From contig NC_044986.1 of the NCBI RefSeq assembly GCF_008728515.1, forward strand, positions 53,742,855 through 53,806,854: DNA of 64,000 bases, read 5' to 3'. Numbering within the stretch: position 1 is the first letter of the stretch; each line of letters begins with the position of its first letter. This stretch comes from Papio anubis. Taxonomy: Eukaryota > Chordata > Mammalia > Primates > Cercopithecidae. Below the pieces are notes generated by a model that saw only the letters and a program-made list of their open reading frames with translations, did no database searches and was not told the origin of the DNA. The translations under genes and the position numbers were made by a program. This document shows positions 47,283 to 60,596 of the stretch, one piece after another.

Positions 47283-49029
47283 TTCATTGCTAAGTCTTAA
47301 AGACCTGGCATAGAAATCTTAATTTTGGGGATTTTTGTTTGTTTGTTTTAATGGTTGTTTTTTTCATTATGTTCTTTTTCTATTCCACTACCGCCTCATT
47401 TTTTTATAGAGATAATGGGTGATTATATTGCTACCATTGCTATTAAAATTCATGTACTTTTCCCTCTACTTGGAACTTTAGAGTATATATAATTACTTAA
47501 TCTTATTGATGTTTATTGTTCTGTTGCAGTAGCTCATTTGCATGCGTATTTCCACAAAGGATTTTCTTGCCTGAGATTTGGGGAACAATTAGGTTATATT
47601 AGTTTAAATCAACAGGCATTATTATTATAACAATTATAGAATATATTGATGACAATGTTACTGTAACAAACTTAAGGACAATTTATGTCATTTAATCCTC
47701 CCAAAGAGATAAGACATTGGTTTCCATAATCTGCAAATTATGGAGGAAAAGGAATATAAAAATATTAGGATGGACTTGGAGAAAATCACTTAGCAGAACA
47801 TGGTCAAAATGAGAAAAATAATTTAAAAATCTGTGGCTACTGTAATAAGTACATTCAAGTGCATTAAACTGCCATAAAATCTATTGCATTTTAGTGTGAA
47901 ATATGAGAATGACTAAAATGAGAGAATAATTTTAAACAAAGTTCTCTTGAAATTACAAACATTTATTTTATACTTAATAGGCCCTTTCTTTATATTACAC
48001 ACAAAATTAATCCCTATAGGAAAAATCAAGGCCTAAAAACCATTGTCGTTATTTTTAAGAATATGTCAAATAGCCAAATTAAATTTCCTTGATCATAAAA
48101 TATACTTAAGGAAACTATAATATAAGATATACACTTTAACAACCGATGTTAATGAGAAATGGCACACTATTATAGTTCCATGTTGTTCTCAATTTTTCTC
48201 TATTAAAACTGAAAGGACAATCCCTTGAAGTGAGGGAAGCACCAATATATGAAACAATAATGTTATTGAATAATGCACTTCATTGGAAGAAGCTCATTAC
48301 CATGGTAATGCAACTACTGAAGGCAACATCATTTTGCTCTCTTGTCCATGAACCTTATTAAGGTAAAATCTGATGTTAAAATTAACACCCACTGGATGAG
48401 ATTATTTCCTAGCATTATAATTACATATAATGGGTAACAACAGCATTTTTCACTTAACATTTTAAAAAGTGTAAAAGCATTGCACTTAACCCTGTGTGAT
48501 CTTGAAGAAACAGGTTAAGCTTTCAGCAACTCATCTGCTCCATTTCTAAATGGGTACCAACTTTCTATAGCAGGAAACAGACTAAGGAAACCCCTCAGAC
48601 AGCAATAATACCCTATTTAAAAGTAGTCAAGAAGCATGAAAAACAAAGTACCTTCTAGGGTGTGCAGCGAAGGGCTGTGGGGAATAATGGACTGATGAGC
48701 CACTCCCTAATAGCAGAATTAAGGAACAGTCCCTGGCCCCACAGTAAGAAGACTTAGCAGCATCTGCCCTGTGAGATTTCAGAATTAATGCAGACAAGTG
48801 ACTGCTATGTGGTTTTCCTCTCTCCCTTTTTTGAATAGACACATATCTTGTTATTACATTGCCTCAGTCTATTCCTTGTGTTGGGTGTGTGTGATACTGA
48901 TGAAGTTATTAATAAAGCTCTGGACTTAGAGGAGTGCATCCTGACTTAAAGTATAAGATAAGATACTAGATTCACAGTCTGATACTGTGATTAGATGAGA
49001 TTTCATGGGGCCGTTGAAAGAGATGAATG
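47283..49029. other. Unclassified AT-rich sequence
   Basis: No exon or family recognised. Confidence 0.45.
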
Positions 49030-49466
49030 TATTTTACATTTGAGAGGCACATATATAATTTTGAGCAGAGGGTAGAATGGTAGATTGATTACATTAATGT
49101 AATCAGTGAATGTCTCTATATCCAAGCCATTTGCTCTGTAAATTCCCAGTCTCTCCCCTTTCTGACTCTGAAAGAGGTTGTGACTTGTTTTGACCAATGG
49201 GTATTAGTAAATGTAATGTAATCAGAGAACAGAAAGTTGTAAGTATATTACTATTTACTGAGATCATGCTAGACAACAGCCAGTAGAATACAAAACGGGA
49301 AATAGAGCACAGTCAAGACCAATTAATCTCAGCTCAACTTAATTTCAGCAGAAATGCCAAGCTGACCCATACACCGATTTGTGAAAGATAATAAATGGTG
49401 GTTGTTTTAAGCCACCAAGTTTTGAGGTAATTTCTTTAGCAGACGTCACTAACTAAAATATCTTCA
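49030..49466 (+). mobile_element. MLT1-like LTR remnant
   Basis: ttgtgacttgttttgaccaatggg in the middle and gataataaatggtggttgttttaagccaccaagttttgaggtaattt near the right edge (AATAAA plus a typical MaLR 3' end) indicate an old plus-strand LTR. The left boundary is uncertain. Confidence 0.6.
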
Positions 49467-52400
49467 TTGGAATAATCTGGGTCAGGGCTCCAAATCCTGT
49501 GTTGACCAGCATTAATTATTGGACTCTAGATAGTTTCCACTGAGCTTTACCAATAAATTTCTTTTCTAAGAAGACTATCTTTAGGAGAGTTAGTGTCGGG
49601 CATATTAACCCTAACTTCTCAGTCCAATACACTGATCAAAAAGCTTGTCCTTAAAGGTCATACTTAAAGCAAAATACCACAATTTTATGATCAATCCCCT
49701 AAGAACTATGAAAATAAGAACTAAATTTGCCAAAGAAAAAACTGGCGGATTATCAGCAATGCCAAATAACCACCCTCAGGATGCAAATTATTTCTTTTGA
49801 GGAATATGTGGTAAGATCCTTTTTTATGGATAGCCCAAAAGACATCCAGTATCTGGTATAGAAAATATTAATAAGGCTGACATCATAGATTGAGAAAAGT
49901 CTTAAGAAGACCTCTAAGATTTCCTCCAAGTATCTGCCAGTGCCCTCTATTATTCTGAGAGATGAAAGAACCATCCCAAATAACTTTCCTAAACTTTGGG
50001 AGCTAAGATCCTTTTTTGGCACTCATTTGTATTTGCCAGAACTGCTACATGGTATATAAATCAAGTTTTCTAGGAAGCTTTGGGAACAGAGTAGGGGAAT
50101 TACTAGGCCCTAGAAGTATCCTATCTCTCTCTCTTGCTGCAAGATTAGACATTTTAGCAAAGATAGTCACCACTTATGAAAATTGTAACAAAGAATTTGG
50201 ATTGACCTTGGTGGTGACACTTCTTGGATAAATCCCACTACAAGACAGTGTAAACCCACTTCCAGCCTCTGATGAATTCAGTTTTCCATTCTTATTAGGT
50301 GAGAACGTGTTTTTTCTTCTAAATGTACCCAAAGCCTCTGTCCCATACCAAGATTGCTCACCTCACTGGAAACCAGTAGTTACCCTTTTACCACCAAACT
50401 AACCCACTCTCATGTTATTCATGTGGTTGAAGTCTACTCATTGGTACTTGTACCCAGGGTGAGAGAAGCCGACATGGCATAATGTTTGGACCCAGAAATA
50501 TATTATGATATTAAACATGGTAAAAGTAATGGGTATGTTCTTCATCTGGGGGGTCACCAACAGTCTTCCCAAATATAGTAGTACCTCTAGACTTCACCCA
50601 AACCATAGCACAGAGGGCAGCCAGAGTCCTGTCAAAATATGGGTGAAGCAAAAGTTCTGTCACACCATATTACTGTTTCTTAGTCACAAACTACATCGGA
50701 GAAAGAGCTAGGGCTTGCCTAATCATACAGCTTAAAATCCCAGGGCCAAAATGTCAGAGTGCCACTGCAGTCTGATTTTCAGCACAGCCTAAATTCTTGG
50801 CATTGACCTAGAATGCAATGAACAATGAGGCATTGACACACCTGCTACTATTCCTGTCTCCATGAGTTTGCCCTGATAAATGCTACTCCAGCACCTTCAA
50901 TATGTGTGCTCTCTTGCCATTTCCCCTCATGTGTATGAGAGTTAGCAAGGCAAGATGTAGATCTGGTCAGGTGGCTAGAAAGCCACCATGGCTTTCTAGA
51001 AGAAGATTGAGGGTTCAAAGGAAAATGACCAACTGTAAAGGAGGGAAAAGTTCATCTGATGCAAATCAGTCAGGCTTTAATATGTGTGGCCATTGATGCT
51101 CACAAGAACTAACCTCACATATTCTCTAAAAAGAGGATACCCAGGGCAATGAGATCACCTGCAGTAGAATGTCTTGGTTGTGATTAAATACCATTGAGGG
51201 AAGTCCTTCTTAAACATTTATGCATGCACATGTGCCTGTGTGTACATGTGCAGACACATACACACACACGTGCACACAAGCACACCAGTATATAGGGTAT
51301 TTATCCAATGATGAATAAAAAATGAGAATGCTCGGACTGACTGTTTTGGACTGAACAGACTATCTGGAAGTCAAAGATGAGAGTAGATCCAAAAATTGTA
51401 CAACTTCTCTATGAGATTAGAATACTAGAGTCATCAGTGTGAAGGCATAGCCTCTAAGGTCTCACTAGCCCAACACCTCTGCATTATCAGAGTTACTCTA
51501 TGATTGAAATGCCAAAGGAAAGCCAATGTCTCTCCAGGAGAAGATTCTCCTGCAGGTGAGTATAGGAAAAGTAACTGTTACCAATCAGACATCATTTAAT
51601 TAACCAATGACATGTCCTCCAATGGCCAGGCCACCCAACAGTAGGCATGTCTTTATGAAACTGATAGCATTCCTCATCTTTTACTACCCACATAATGAGC
51701 AAATAGAACACCAATCCAAGCTAGGTCTTTTCTTCTTCTCCCTTTTCTCTTTCTCCTTCAATTCTCTCTTCTCCGCATGTTCTAGATTTCTTCCACATTT
51801 ATTGTTTGTTGTTTGTTTTTCCCTTTGATCTCAATGTTTGATGTTTTTTCAAGTATCTGATCATCTTTGACTGTTTGCTTTTATAAAAGTGGGTCTGTTA
51901 AAAGTAGATTAGACTCTCTATGTCCTTGGGGGAGATTTATTGATTCTGAGCTTCACTGAAATATTCTGATTTGTGGGAGAATCCCCTATCTCAGTTTCAT
52001 TAAGTCTTTTCTTCTTAGGATGATGAGATATTATCTTGCAAAATTATTTTATTCTCCTACTTGAATTATTTAGCTTTTGCTTCTAGCATTCTATAAGTCA
52101 ATTGAGCAATGATGTAGAATCAGCATAGTCACTGTGTAAATTTCCATTTTATCCCCATGTTGAGTATTTAACTTGTACTTTCCATTTTTCCCTTTGAACT
52201 CCACTATAGTGACCTTCTGTTTATGCTCTTTACAAAATAAATCTCCAAAATTGAGAGAGTAAGAGGAGAAGTCATTCAGGTTTCTTAATAGAGAGAGAAA
52301 ATGAATCCAAATGCTTTGCAAACAGACCTTGAAATAATCCTCATATTATTATCCATACCTGTATTCAATTATACCTCTAAAAAGTGCTAACCTGTACCCA

Positions 52401-55400
52401 TTCCCAGGCCTTTTGTGGTGTCTATGAGGTAAACAATTTGACTTTACCCATTATTAAGTTAGGATTTAACTTTCCTGGACACACTAAATCCATCACGCTC
52501 ATTATCTTCTTTCTGAATTTCCAATTTTTTTTTCTATTCTCTCTTCTTATACAGGACTGTCTTTGTCAAAATAAACATCTAAAATTCCTTTTCTCTCACT
52601 TTTGTGTGGTTTCTTCAGGGAACTGACATAAATGTGTCCGTTCAAATGTGTCTGTCAAACCACCATTTTAAACCAAAAGTTTCAATCTGACTTTTCTTAG
52701 GAAAGAATTCCCACAACATTGGCAAACACATCAGGGTTTTAAGTTCAGAGAAATGGTGTGAGTACAGTCATGCATTTCCCACAGTGTCAAGTTATGACAT
52801 CAGAAAACATGATCAATTCAAAGACGCTCTTGTCTGTTATCCTGTAATATTTCCCAGAAGTCTTAGCTAATACAGAGTTCATGGATCTTTTCATACCAGA
52901 AAGTGTAATCTCAGAGGAGAGATGCTTGAGTTACAGGAATAGTGATTAAATCCTGTGCCATACACTATCACTATCTTGAAAATTGAAATTATGAGGCACC
53001 AGCTGTTGGCTCTAACTTTATTTCTCATAAATGGAAAAGTGCACATTAATGTCCCTGGAATATAAAATGCTACATGATGCAGGGCAGAAATGTCAGTGAA
53101 TATATACGCATGGTTTTAAATCTTTTTCATTCAGTGCAGACACTTCCTGTGAAGTACATTTGACATATTTCTTAAATAACTTTATGTTGCAGTCAGTATA
53201 AATGCTTTGAAGTTGTACATTCTAGATACATTTAAAATATTTTGTTATTATAATAGGATTTCTTACCACAGGACTAAAAAGAGAAACGGGGGTCTAGCTG
53301 TGTGATCTTTACAATTCTGCTCAATCCCAGCAAACAGCTGTTATTTCTATAGAAAAATATTCTCAAAATTTTGTTTCAGCATTTAAAACAACATCTGTTT
53401 GAACTTTTTAAATTTTCATTTTAAATTGATTCTTCTGACTTTGTGAAAACAACAAATCACATTTGTCCAGTCTTCATTCTCCAGGAGTCAAATCTTCAAA
53501 TTATACTTTTTCCAGCTGCCAGTAAGTATCAGTGAGCAAGAAGTCAAGTAGTAGAGGTCAAGTGTTAGAGGTGCTCTTTTATTGACTATTGTTTTCTGGT
53601 AAGATCTACACTGGCTCTACTATTTATGAAAATAAATACTAAGAGATAAATAAACAGTGGCCAAATACAACTTTTTCACTGTTTTAAGAAACTAAATACA
53701 GTTGCTTTAGTGCAAAGACTCTACAGGATAGGAACTTACTATCAGCATTAATAATACTAAAATTAATCTCTATAAAGGTGGAATTGCAACTCGAAAAAGG
53801 AGCTACAATTATAGGAACTAATAAAATTACCTCAGTAGGATTCCACTTTAATGCCTTTGAGGATCACAACAGATTATAAATGTAATTCCATTTAAGTTAC
53901 AGGTAAATAAGGCAAATATTAGCAAACTACATAATCTATAAATATTGTGAAAACATGTTCTGATAAAGTGGTTTGATACACAACAAGTTCAAAAACAAGG
54001 CTTTTCAAAAGGTTGATATTATCAGTCTGACTACTCTTGATCTGGATATTAATTATGGATTTTTTAACATGTTGTTTATTTGTCTTTGTTTGGTTTTAAT
54101 ATTTACCTTTATTAATATTATCCTGAAGGTACATACGAGGTGTTCTGAATCAAGACACATTATCACTGTTTACCTAAAGAAAAATAACTGCACATTCTTC
54201 ATATCCCAATCCTTACCTGTAGAACAATTCAATGAAAACCATGTCAATATTACACATATAAATGTCAAAGTCTATATTATAGATGAGGAATGGAGAAAAT
54301 TGGACTTTATCTCTTTGTATACATGGGGAAAAGACAACTGCCTCATTTATCCTTCTTGAAATCGGAGAGGAAACCTTTGCTCTTGGGAGACTGGATAAAA
54401 AGTATCCTGAAATCTCACTCTCAACTTTTTGAATATAAATATGAATCTCCAAAGGCCAGATTCACCTGGTGTGTCTGACTTTTCTGACCTACAGATGTCT
54501 CCAAGATCTGAGACACATTTTTCCTTGAGAGGTAAATACATACCTCTGGAGTTAGGGAAATGTATCTGGAGTTTTCTCACTATCGATACAGTCATAAATT
54601 AATTTCCCAAGGCTTGCTCTTATTTTAGGATCCAAAATTTTCAACAAAATTTATTCAAAAAGCCCCGACTCTACGCAAACACAAAAATATTTCCTCTCTA
54701 TTCCACCCACTGGCTAGCTCCAATTACTGGCACTATAAACTTTCTTTGAGGATTACCTGTAATGATTCTCACACAAGTATAAACAGGAAGATATAATCCA
54801 CTCCTTAGAAAATCCAGATTGTAAATATGCATGGCATATTTCATAAACGTCACTAACAAAAAGTTGTTTTTACTTAACACAAAAGCAAATGTTATCTAAT
54901 TTATCTTAACGTAGAAGAGTGCCAGACTTCAGAAAGGAATCTGTAGAACAATGAATGATGTTGCTAGAGACTTTTCCAAGTTTCCACCAGCAGATTTCTC
55001 TCACTACCTTTGAATCAGCTAATTTCTTCCTTTCACGTAAATTAGACAATGACATGCTTTTTCTTTCATTTTTCTTTTTACAATCAGCCTCTTTCTGAAT
55101 CTGTCATGACTATGACATTTTCAAAACAACTAACATACCTTTACTTTGATTAAGAATTGAAGGATTATTTCTGATCTTTGTAGTAGTTCATTATCTTTTT
55201 CAAATTTCTATGTATCTAAAAAATTATATTTTCTAAGTTTCATAAAACCAAATTTACATTAAAATACAATGTATTTTGTTGGAAACAGACAATTCTTTAA
55301 AAGCATGGTTTAGTTCAGCTTTAAATGCAGAGCTACAGGGTTATGTCAACCATATGAAATGGAGCATTTCTATTAAATGCAATATATTTCTTCATAATGG

Positions 55401-55830
55401 TATCCATATGCCAACTGAGAGTGATTACCTCTAATTTACGATTTATCAAACTAATCAGATTAGTCTCTGAGAAAGAGTCAGTGGCAAAAATCTAGAAAAA
55501 AACAAAAATTATGTAATTTTTCAAAAGTTTATATTTCACAGAAGACAGAGAAAATGCTAAATTATGAAGTATATAGAGAACAATAACTTTCAGCTATTAT
55601 TTATGCAAATTGATCTATCATAATTCTAATTTTATCTTCAGGTACATATAACATTTGAAAGCAATTAAGTTCCTTGATGTAAATTTCATTAGTCTAATCC
55701 TAATTTGTTAAGTAAATATACCAGCTGAAAATAATAACATTTCTATAATCTGGCTGGGAAACAAAATCATAGACAATGAAATCAGAAACATTGACTCAGA
55801 TAAGTTTCATGTACCATACTTGGATTATGT
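49467..55830. other. Longest unclassified stretch (about 6.4 kb)
   Basis: No transposon, RNA gene or exon is recognisable. A CA-rich patch lies at 51235-51292. The longest open frame (53973-54359, plus strand, 128 codons) is AT-driven, hydrophobic in its middle, and lacks any family motif. This could be single-copy DNA or repeats too old to see by eye. Confidence 0.5.
51235..51292 (+). repeat. Degenerate TG/CA-rich tract
   Basis: tgtgcctgtgtgtacatgtg is followed by an imperfect (CA)n run. Confidence 0.75.
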
Positions 55831-56329
55831 AAATCTCCTTAAGCTGATAAGCAACTTCAGCAAAGTCTCAGGATACAAAATCAATATGCAAAAATCACAA
55901 GCACTCTTATACACCAATAATAGACAAACAGAGAGCCAAATCATGAGTGAACTTCCAGTCACAATTGCTACAAAAAGAATAGAATACCTAGGAATAGAGC
56001 CTACAAGGGATGCGAAAAACCTCTTCAAGGAGAACTACAAAACACTGCTCAAGGAAATAAGAGAGGCTACAAACAAGTGGAAAAGCATTCCATGTTCATG
56101 GATAGGAAGAGTCAGTATGATGAAAATGGCTATATTGCTCAAAGTAATTTGTAGACTCAGTGCTATTCCCATCAAGCTACCACTGACTTTCTTCACAGAA
56201 TTAGAAAAAACTACTTTAAATTTCATATGGAACCAAAAAAGAACCTGTATAGCCAAGACAATCATAAGCAAAAAGAACAAGCTGGAAGCATCAGGCTACC
56301 TGGCTTCAAAGAGGCATCAGGCTACCTGA
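55831..56329 (+). pseudogene. L1 ORF2 remnant, 160+ codons open
   Basis: An open frame reading 'LLKLISNFSKVSGYKINMQK', 'KRIEYLGIEPTRDAKNLFKE' and 'FFTELEKTTLNFIWNQKRT' matches the region just after the catalytic block of ORF2p. It closes shortly after the small duplication at 56287. No catalytic core is present in this copy, so it has no activity. Confidence 0.9.
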
Positions 56330-57144
56330 CTTCAAACTATACTACAAGGTGACAGTAACCAAAACAGAATGGTACTGGTACCAAAACAGATATATAGATC
56401 AATGGAATGGAACAGAGGCCTCATAAATAATACCAGACATCTACAACCATCTGATCTTTGACAAACCTGACAAAAGCAAGCAAAGGGGAAAGGATTCCCT
56501 ATTTAATAAATGGTATTGGGAAAACTGGCTAGCCATATGCAGAAAACTGAAACTGGACCCCTTCCTTACACCTTATACAAAAATTAACTCAAGATGGGAT
56601 TAAACACTTAAACGTAAAACCTAAAACCATAAAAATCCTGGAAGAAAACCTAGTCAATACCATTCAGGACATAGGCGTGGGCAAGGACTACAGGACTAAA
56701 ACACCAAAAGCAGTGGCAACATGAGCCAAAATTGACAAATGGGATCTAATTAAACTAAAGAACTTCTGCACAGTAAAATCAACTATCATCAGAGTGAACA
56801 GGCAACCTACAGAATGGGAGAAAATTTTTGCAATACATCAATCTGACAAAGGGCTAATCTCCAGAATCTACAAGGAACTTAAACAAATTTACAAGAAAAA
56901 AAATCACTATCAAAAAGTAGGCAAAGGATATGAACAGACACTTCTCAAAAGAAGTCATTTATGCAGCCAACAAACATGAAAAAAAGCTCATCATCACTGG
57001 TCATTAGAGAAATGCAAATCAAAACCACAATGAGATACCATCTCACCTCAGCTAGAGTGGCGATCATTAAAAAGTCAGGAAACAACAGGTGCTGGAGAAG
57101 ATGTGGAGAAATAGGAACACTTTTACACTGTTGAGGAGAGTGGA
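55831..57144 (+). mobile_element. L1 ORF2 segment truncated at both ends
   Basis: It starts inside ORF2 at aaatctccttaagctgataag, overlapping the same ORF2 region as 31650-33030, and stops at ggaacacttttacactgttg without the ORF2 end, 3' UTR or A-tail. A 26-bp-period duplication lies at 56287-56336. Lack of a tail implies a later deletion or an atypical insertion. Confidence 0.93.
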
Positions 57145-57474
57145 AAAATAAAATTTTATATATTTTTCCAATCAAGTTTGTCTGCAAAGATCTTATACTG
57201 ATAATAGTACTTGAATAACTGAAAATATGTCTCTGGTTACCAGTATTCAGGCAAATTGCATGCATGATTTAAACATTTTGGTTGTTCATTTTTTTTTAGT
57301 CATTATCAACTTTACCTTGTACATGCTTAGAGCATCAGCATATCTATTAACAGTCAACTATGTCCTTAAATCCTATCTTCTCCTGCTGTTGTTTTTCTAG
57401 GAATATAACACCAATACAAAGCTATTGCACTGATATGAATTTGTTCAGAAGTAAGATTTTTATTATGTATTATC
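57145..57474. other. Unclassified sequence
   Basis: No family recognised. Confidence 0.45.
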
Positions 57475-57783
57475 TGCTACAGACTAAACTCTGTCCCTAA
57501 CCCCAAGGTAATTGTATTTCGAGATGAGGCCTTTGGGAAGTACTTAGGTTTAGATGAAGTCATGATGGGATTTGTGTCCTTAGAATAAGAAGAGACCAGA
57601 GTTCTCTCTCTCAACCTTGTGAGGGCAGGTAGAACTCAACCATTTTCAAGCCAGGAAAAGGGCCCTCACCAGAACCCTACCACACTGGCATCCTGATCTT
57701 GAACTTCCAGCCTTCAGAACTATAAGAAAAAACAAGTTCTGTTGTTCAGGCTACCCAGTCTATGGTATTTTGTTGAAGCAGCC

Positions 57784-58501
57784 TGTATTAGCCAGGGTTC
57801 TCTTAGAGGGACAGAACTAATGTATAAATGGGAGATTATTAAGTATTAACTTACATGATCACAAGGTCCCACAATAGGTCCCATAATCTGTGCCATAAGT
57901 AAGCAGCCATGCCATCCTGTTGTTAGGTATATTAGTCTCATATATATATATGGAAGTTTATTAAATATTAACTTACATGATCCCACAATTGGCTGTCTGC
58001 AGGCTGAGGAGCAAGGAGAGCCAGTCCAAGTGCCAAAATAAAGAACTCGACTGTCCGGGTCCTGTTGTCGGGTGTGGGGACAGGGGAGGGATAGCATTAG
58101 GAGATATACCTAATGTAAATGACGAGTTAATGGGTGCAGCACACCAGCATGGCACATGTATACGTATGTAACAAACCTGCACATTGTGCACATGTACCCT
58201 AGAACATAAAGTATAATAATAATAATAAAAAAGAACTCGGAGTGTGATGTTTAGGGGCAGGAAGCATCCAGTAAGGGAGAAATATGTAGGATGGGAGCCT
58301 AGCCCATCTCTCCTTTCACATTTTTCTGCCTTTTTTATATTTGCTGATTAGCTTATGTCCACCAGATTAAGGGTGATCTGCCTTCCCCAGCCCTCTGACT
58401 CAAATGTAAATCTCCTTTGGCAACACCACACAGACACACCCAGGATCAATACTTTGTATTCCTCAACCCAATCAAGTTGACACTCAGTATTAACCATCAC
58501 A
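57784..58501 (-). mobile_element. MLT2A-type ERVL solo LTR
   Basis: It begins tgtattagccagggttctct and ends cactcagtattaaccatcaca, the reversed ends of an MLT2A (HERV-L) LTR. A perfect 5-bp duplication cagcc flanks it (57779-57783 and 58502-58506). An internal segment (57831-57878) is repeated imperfectly at 57952-57992, and an L1 end is inserted at 58050-58230. Confidence 0.88.
58050..58230 (+). mobile_element. Severely 5'-truncated L1 (3' UTR only)
   Basis: Only the last 180 bp of an L1PA-type 3' UTR (gtcctgttgtcgggtg..agcattaggagatatacc..gcacatgtaccctagaac) with an AATAAT-type tail. Flanked by aaagaactcg (58040-58049) and aagaactcg (58231-58239). Confidence 0.95.
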
Positions 58502-58521
58502 CAGCCTAAGCTAAGTAAGAC

Positions 58522-59284
58522 ATTGTCTTAGCAAATGTACTAAAATAATCTGCATCTTTACGGCCAGCAGCAATTTTTACACAACAGATTTCCAGATAAT
58601 TACACGTGAGGCTTCTTAAATTTCTGTAGCCAGCCTTTTGAATATTCACACTAACATTCAATATTCAGTTTTTTAAATAGTATATTCCAGTTTACTTTGT
58701 GACCCAAAGTCCAATCAGTAGCTCAGCTTCACTTCCCAGTTGGTGAACCACTATTTCAACACACAATTGGAATCTTAACTCTTTTTCGTTTTGGTTTGTG
58801 TTTTATTTTGATTTTTTAATGATTCTTGTTTTTCCATTTTTTCTCACTAGCTTTTGGTTGTTGCTGTCACTGAGAAACTTCAACAACTTCTTTTTCTATT
58901 TCCTTAAAATACATGAGTTCATATTTTCCATATTATGTTCTTTAGTTAGCTACTTCGTTTTATCCTTCATTTATAAAATTTTTCAGAAAGACTTATAATC
59001 ATAATCAAACTTCGGCAGTAACTCCACTTTCTGCACTGTTGTTTATAACAGATGTTTCCTTTATCATCATAGACCACGGGGAATAGTGGTAGCTCAAATA
59101 CTTGTTTACTTATTGAAATTTTAATCTCATTGCAATTAAACTAATCACCAAAAAAATAATAATAATAAAATATCTGTGAACAGCAAATGGAAGAGATAGC
59201 TGTCCATTCCAGTCCAGTTCTGTTGTCCACTGAGTTTTATTATTAAGCTTATAAGAAAAAAATGTACTATAGAGCTTTTCAGAA
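58522..59284. other. Unclassified sequence
   Basis: No family recognised. Confidence 0.45.
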
Positions 59285-59465
59285 TTGTGGCATTGTATTC
59301 ATTTATTTATGAGGCAGGCATTGTAATTATCTCCTTTTTACAGATGAAGAAACAGAGTAATAGAAAAAGTAAGTAAATTCCCTTTGTCATACATCTAGTG
59401 TAGGGAGTAGATACAGGCTTAAAACTTGATCAGTCTGACTCCATAGCCCTTACTATTAACCTCTC
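59285..59465 (-). mobile_element. MIR remnant
   Basis: tgaggcaggcattgtaattat, tttttacagatgaagaaacag and cagtctgactccatagccc match reversed MIR in order. Confidence 0.68.
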
Positions 59466-60294
59466 TACGAGATTGTCCCTCTATGCATTTTGACTTCTCT
59501 GTTTTCTTTTGTTGCCTCTTTATCGTATTCCTTATTTGGCCTATTTGTGGCTCAAGAAAGTGACATTATTACCTTTCACTACCCTCATGAAAGTGATTTA
59601 GGATATGATAATGTTCAAGACAGGATTGATTGAATTGTGTACAGCAACTGATTATTTATCATTTAGCCCCCCCAAAAATAGTCAGTTTGGGCTTAACTTC
59701 CACTTATGAAGTTAGATATCTAAATTTGATTCTCAAAGTTTTGTGTGTATGAAAATATAGATATATGAGTTATGACTCAGGAAGTAAATAGAAATATGAC
59801 ACAAAGGAGTCTTCTAAATAAAGCTTAGGATGGGAGAATGAGGAGGGGGGTGGTATCTTTTGCCTGTTTTTAAAATCAGAAAGTAAAAATAGGATTTGGT
59901 GACAACAAGATAGGCATACAACATATTTTCTTCTTTCACTAGCTGATGAGAACTTCCTGTGTCATTCTTTCTACTTTTTTCTTAATGAACACACGACAAG
60001 CCCAACACACAAAAACACAAAATACTATGTGTATACCTTGCCACACAATAACCTTCATTGATCTGAAATGTAACTTCTATGTATTTAACTCTCTAAACAC
60101 TCGGACTTCTAGGTCTCGTTGAAGAGTTTGTCTGTATTTTAGGGATGGAAACATACTGTCTAAACTTCCAACTTGGGTATATTGCATGTGTGTTTTAGAA
60201 CATATTAGCCTTCAAAGACTATTCTTGTAAACCTTTTGCTATTGCACAATGGCAACACATATTTTCATGAAAAAGCATATTTGATGGAAAGTGG
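59466..60294. other. Unclassified sequence
   Basis: No family recognised. Confidence 0.45.
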
Positions 60295-60410
60295 ACTGAA
60301 CTAGGATTGGGTTCTCATTTTTATGCCTAGTACTGACACCAACTAGCTATGGGACCCTCACCCAAACAACCTGAGCTACTTGGATAATAATACATGTAAT
60401 GTGATTTCAT
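60295..60410 (+). mobile_element. MIR-like remnant
   Basis: gaactaggattgggttctca and ctgacaccaactagctatggga match the tRNA-related part of MIR. Confidence 0.5.
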
Positions 60411-60596
60411 TTTATTAAAAAGAAAGCTTGCTTATAAAATATGATAAAATATAATGTGTTACAATTATTAAAATAATGATATGTACCTTGTAAATCATTT
60501 GGAAAATACGTGAAAGCAAAAATTAAATATTTTTAATAAAGCAGAAATCCCAGATCATTAATAGAAAATTACAGTGCAATAATATTTTTGTATATC

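Larger units (their letters stand above)
57475..58521 (+). mobile_element. MaLR LTR (MLT1A/B- or MSTD-like) split by MLT2A
   Basis: The left part 57475-57783 (agactaaactctgtccc, gaggcctttgggaag, ttgaacttccagccttcagaac, ctacccagtctatggtattttg) and the right part 58507-58521 (taagctaagtaagac) are consecutive LTR segments. An MLT2A LTR sits between them, with cagcc duplicated on both sides. Confidence 0.85.

Noticed and set aside
53973..54359. 128-codon open frame on the plus strand
   Set aside because: AT-driven composition, no recognisable domain, no promoter, splice or Kozak support. Frames of this length occur by chance in 64 kb of AT-rich DNA.
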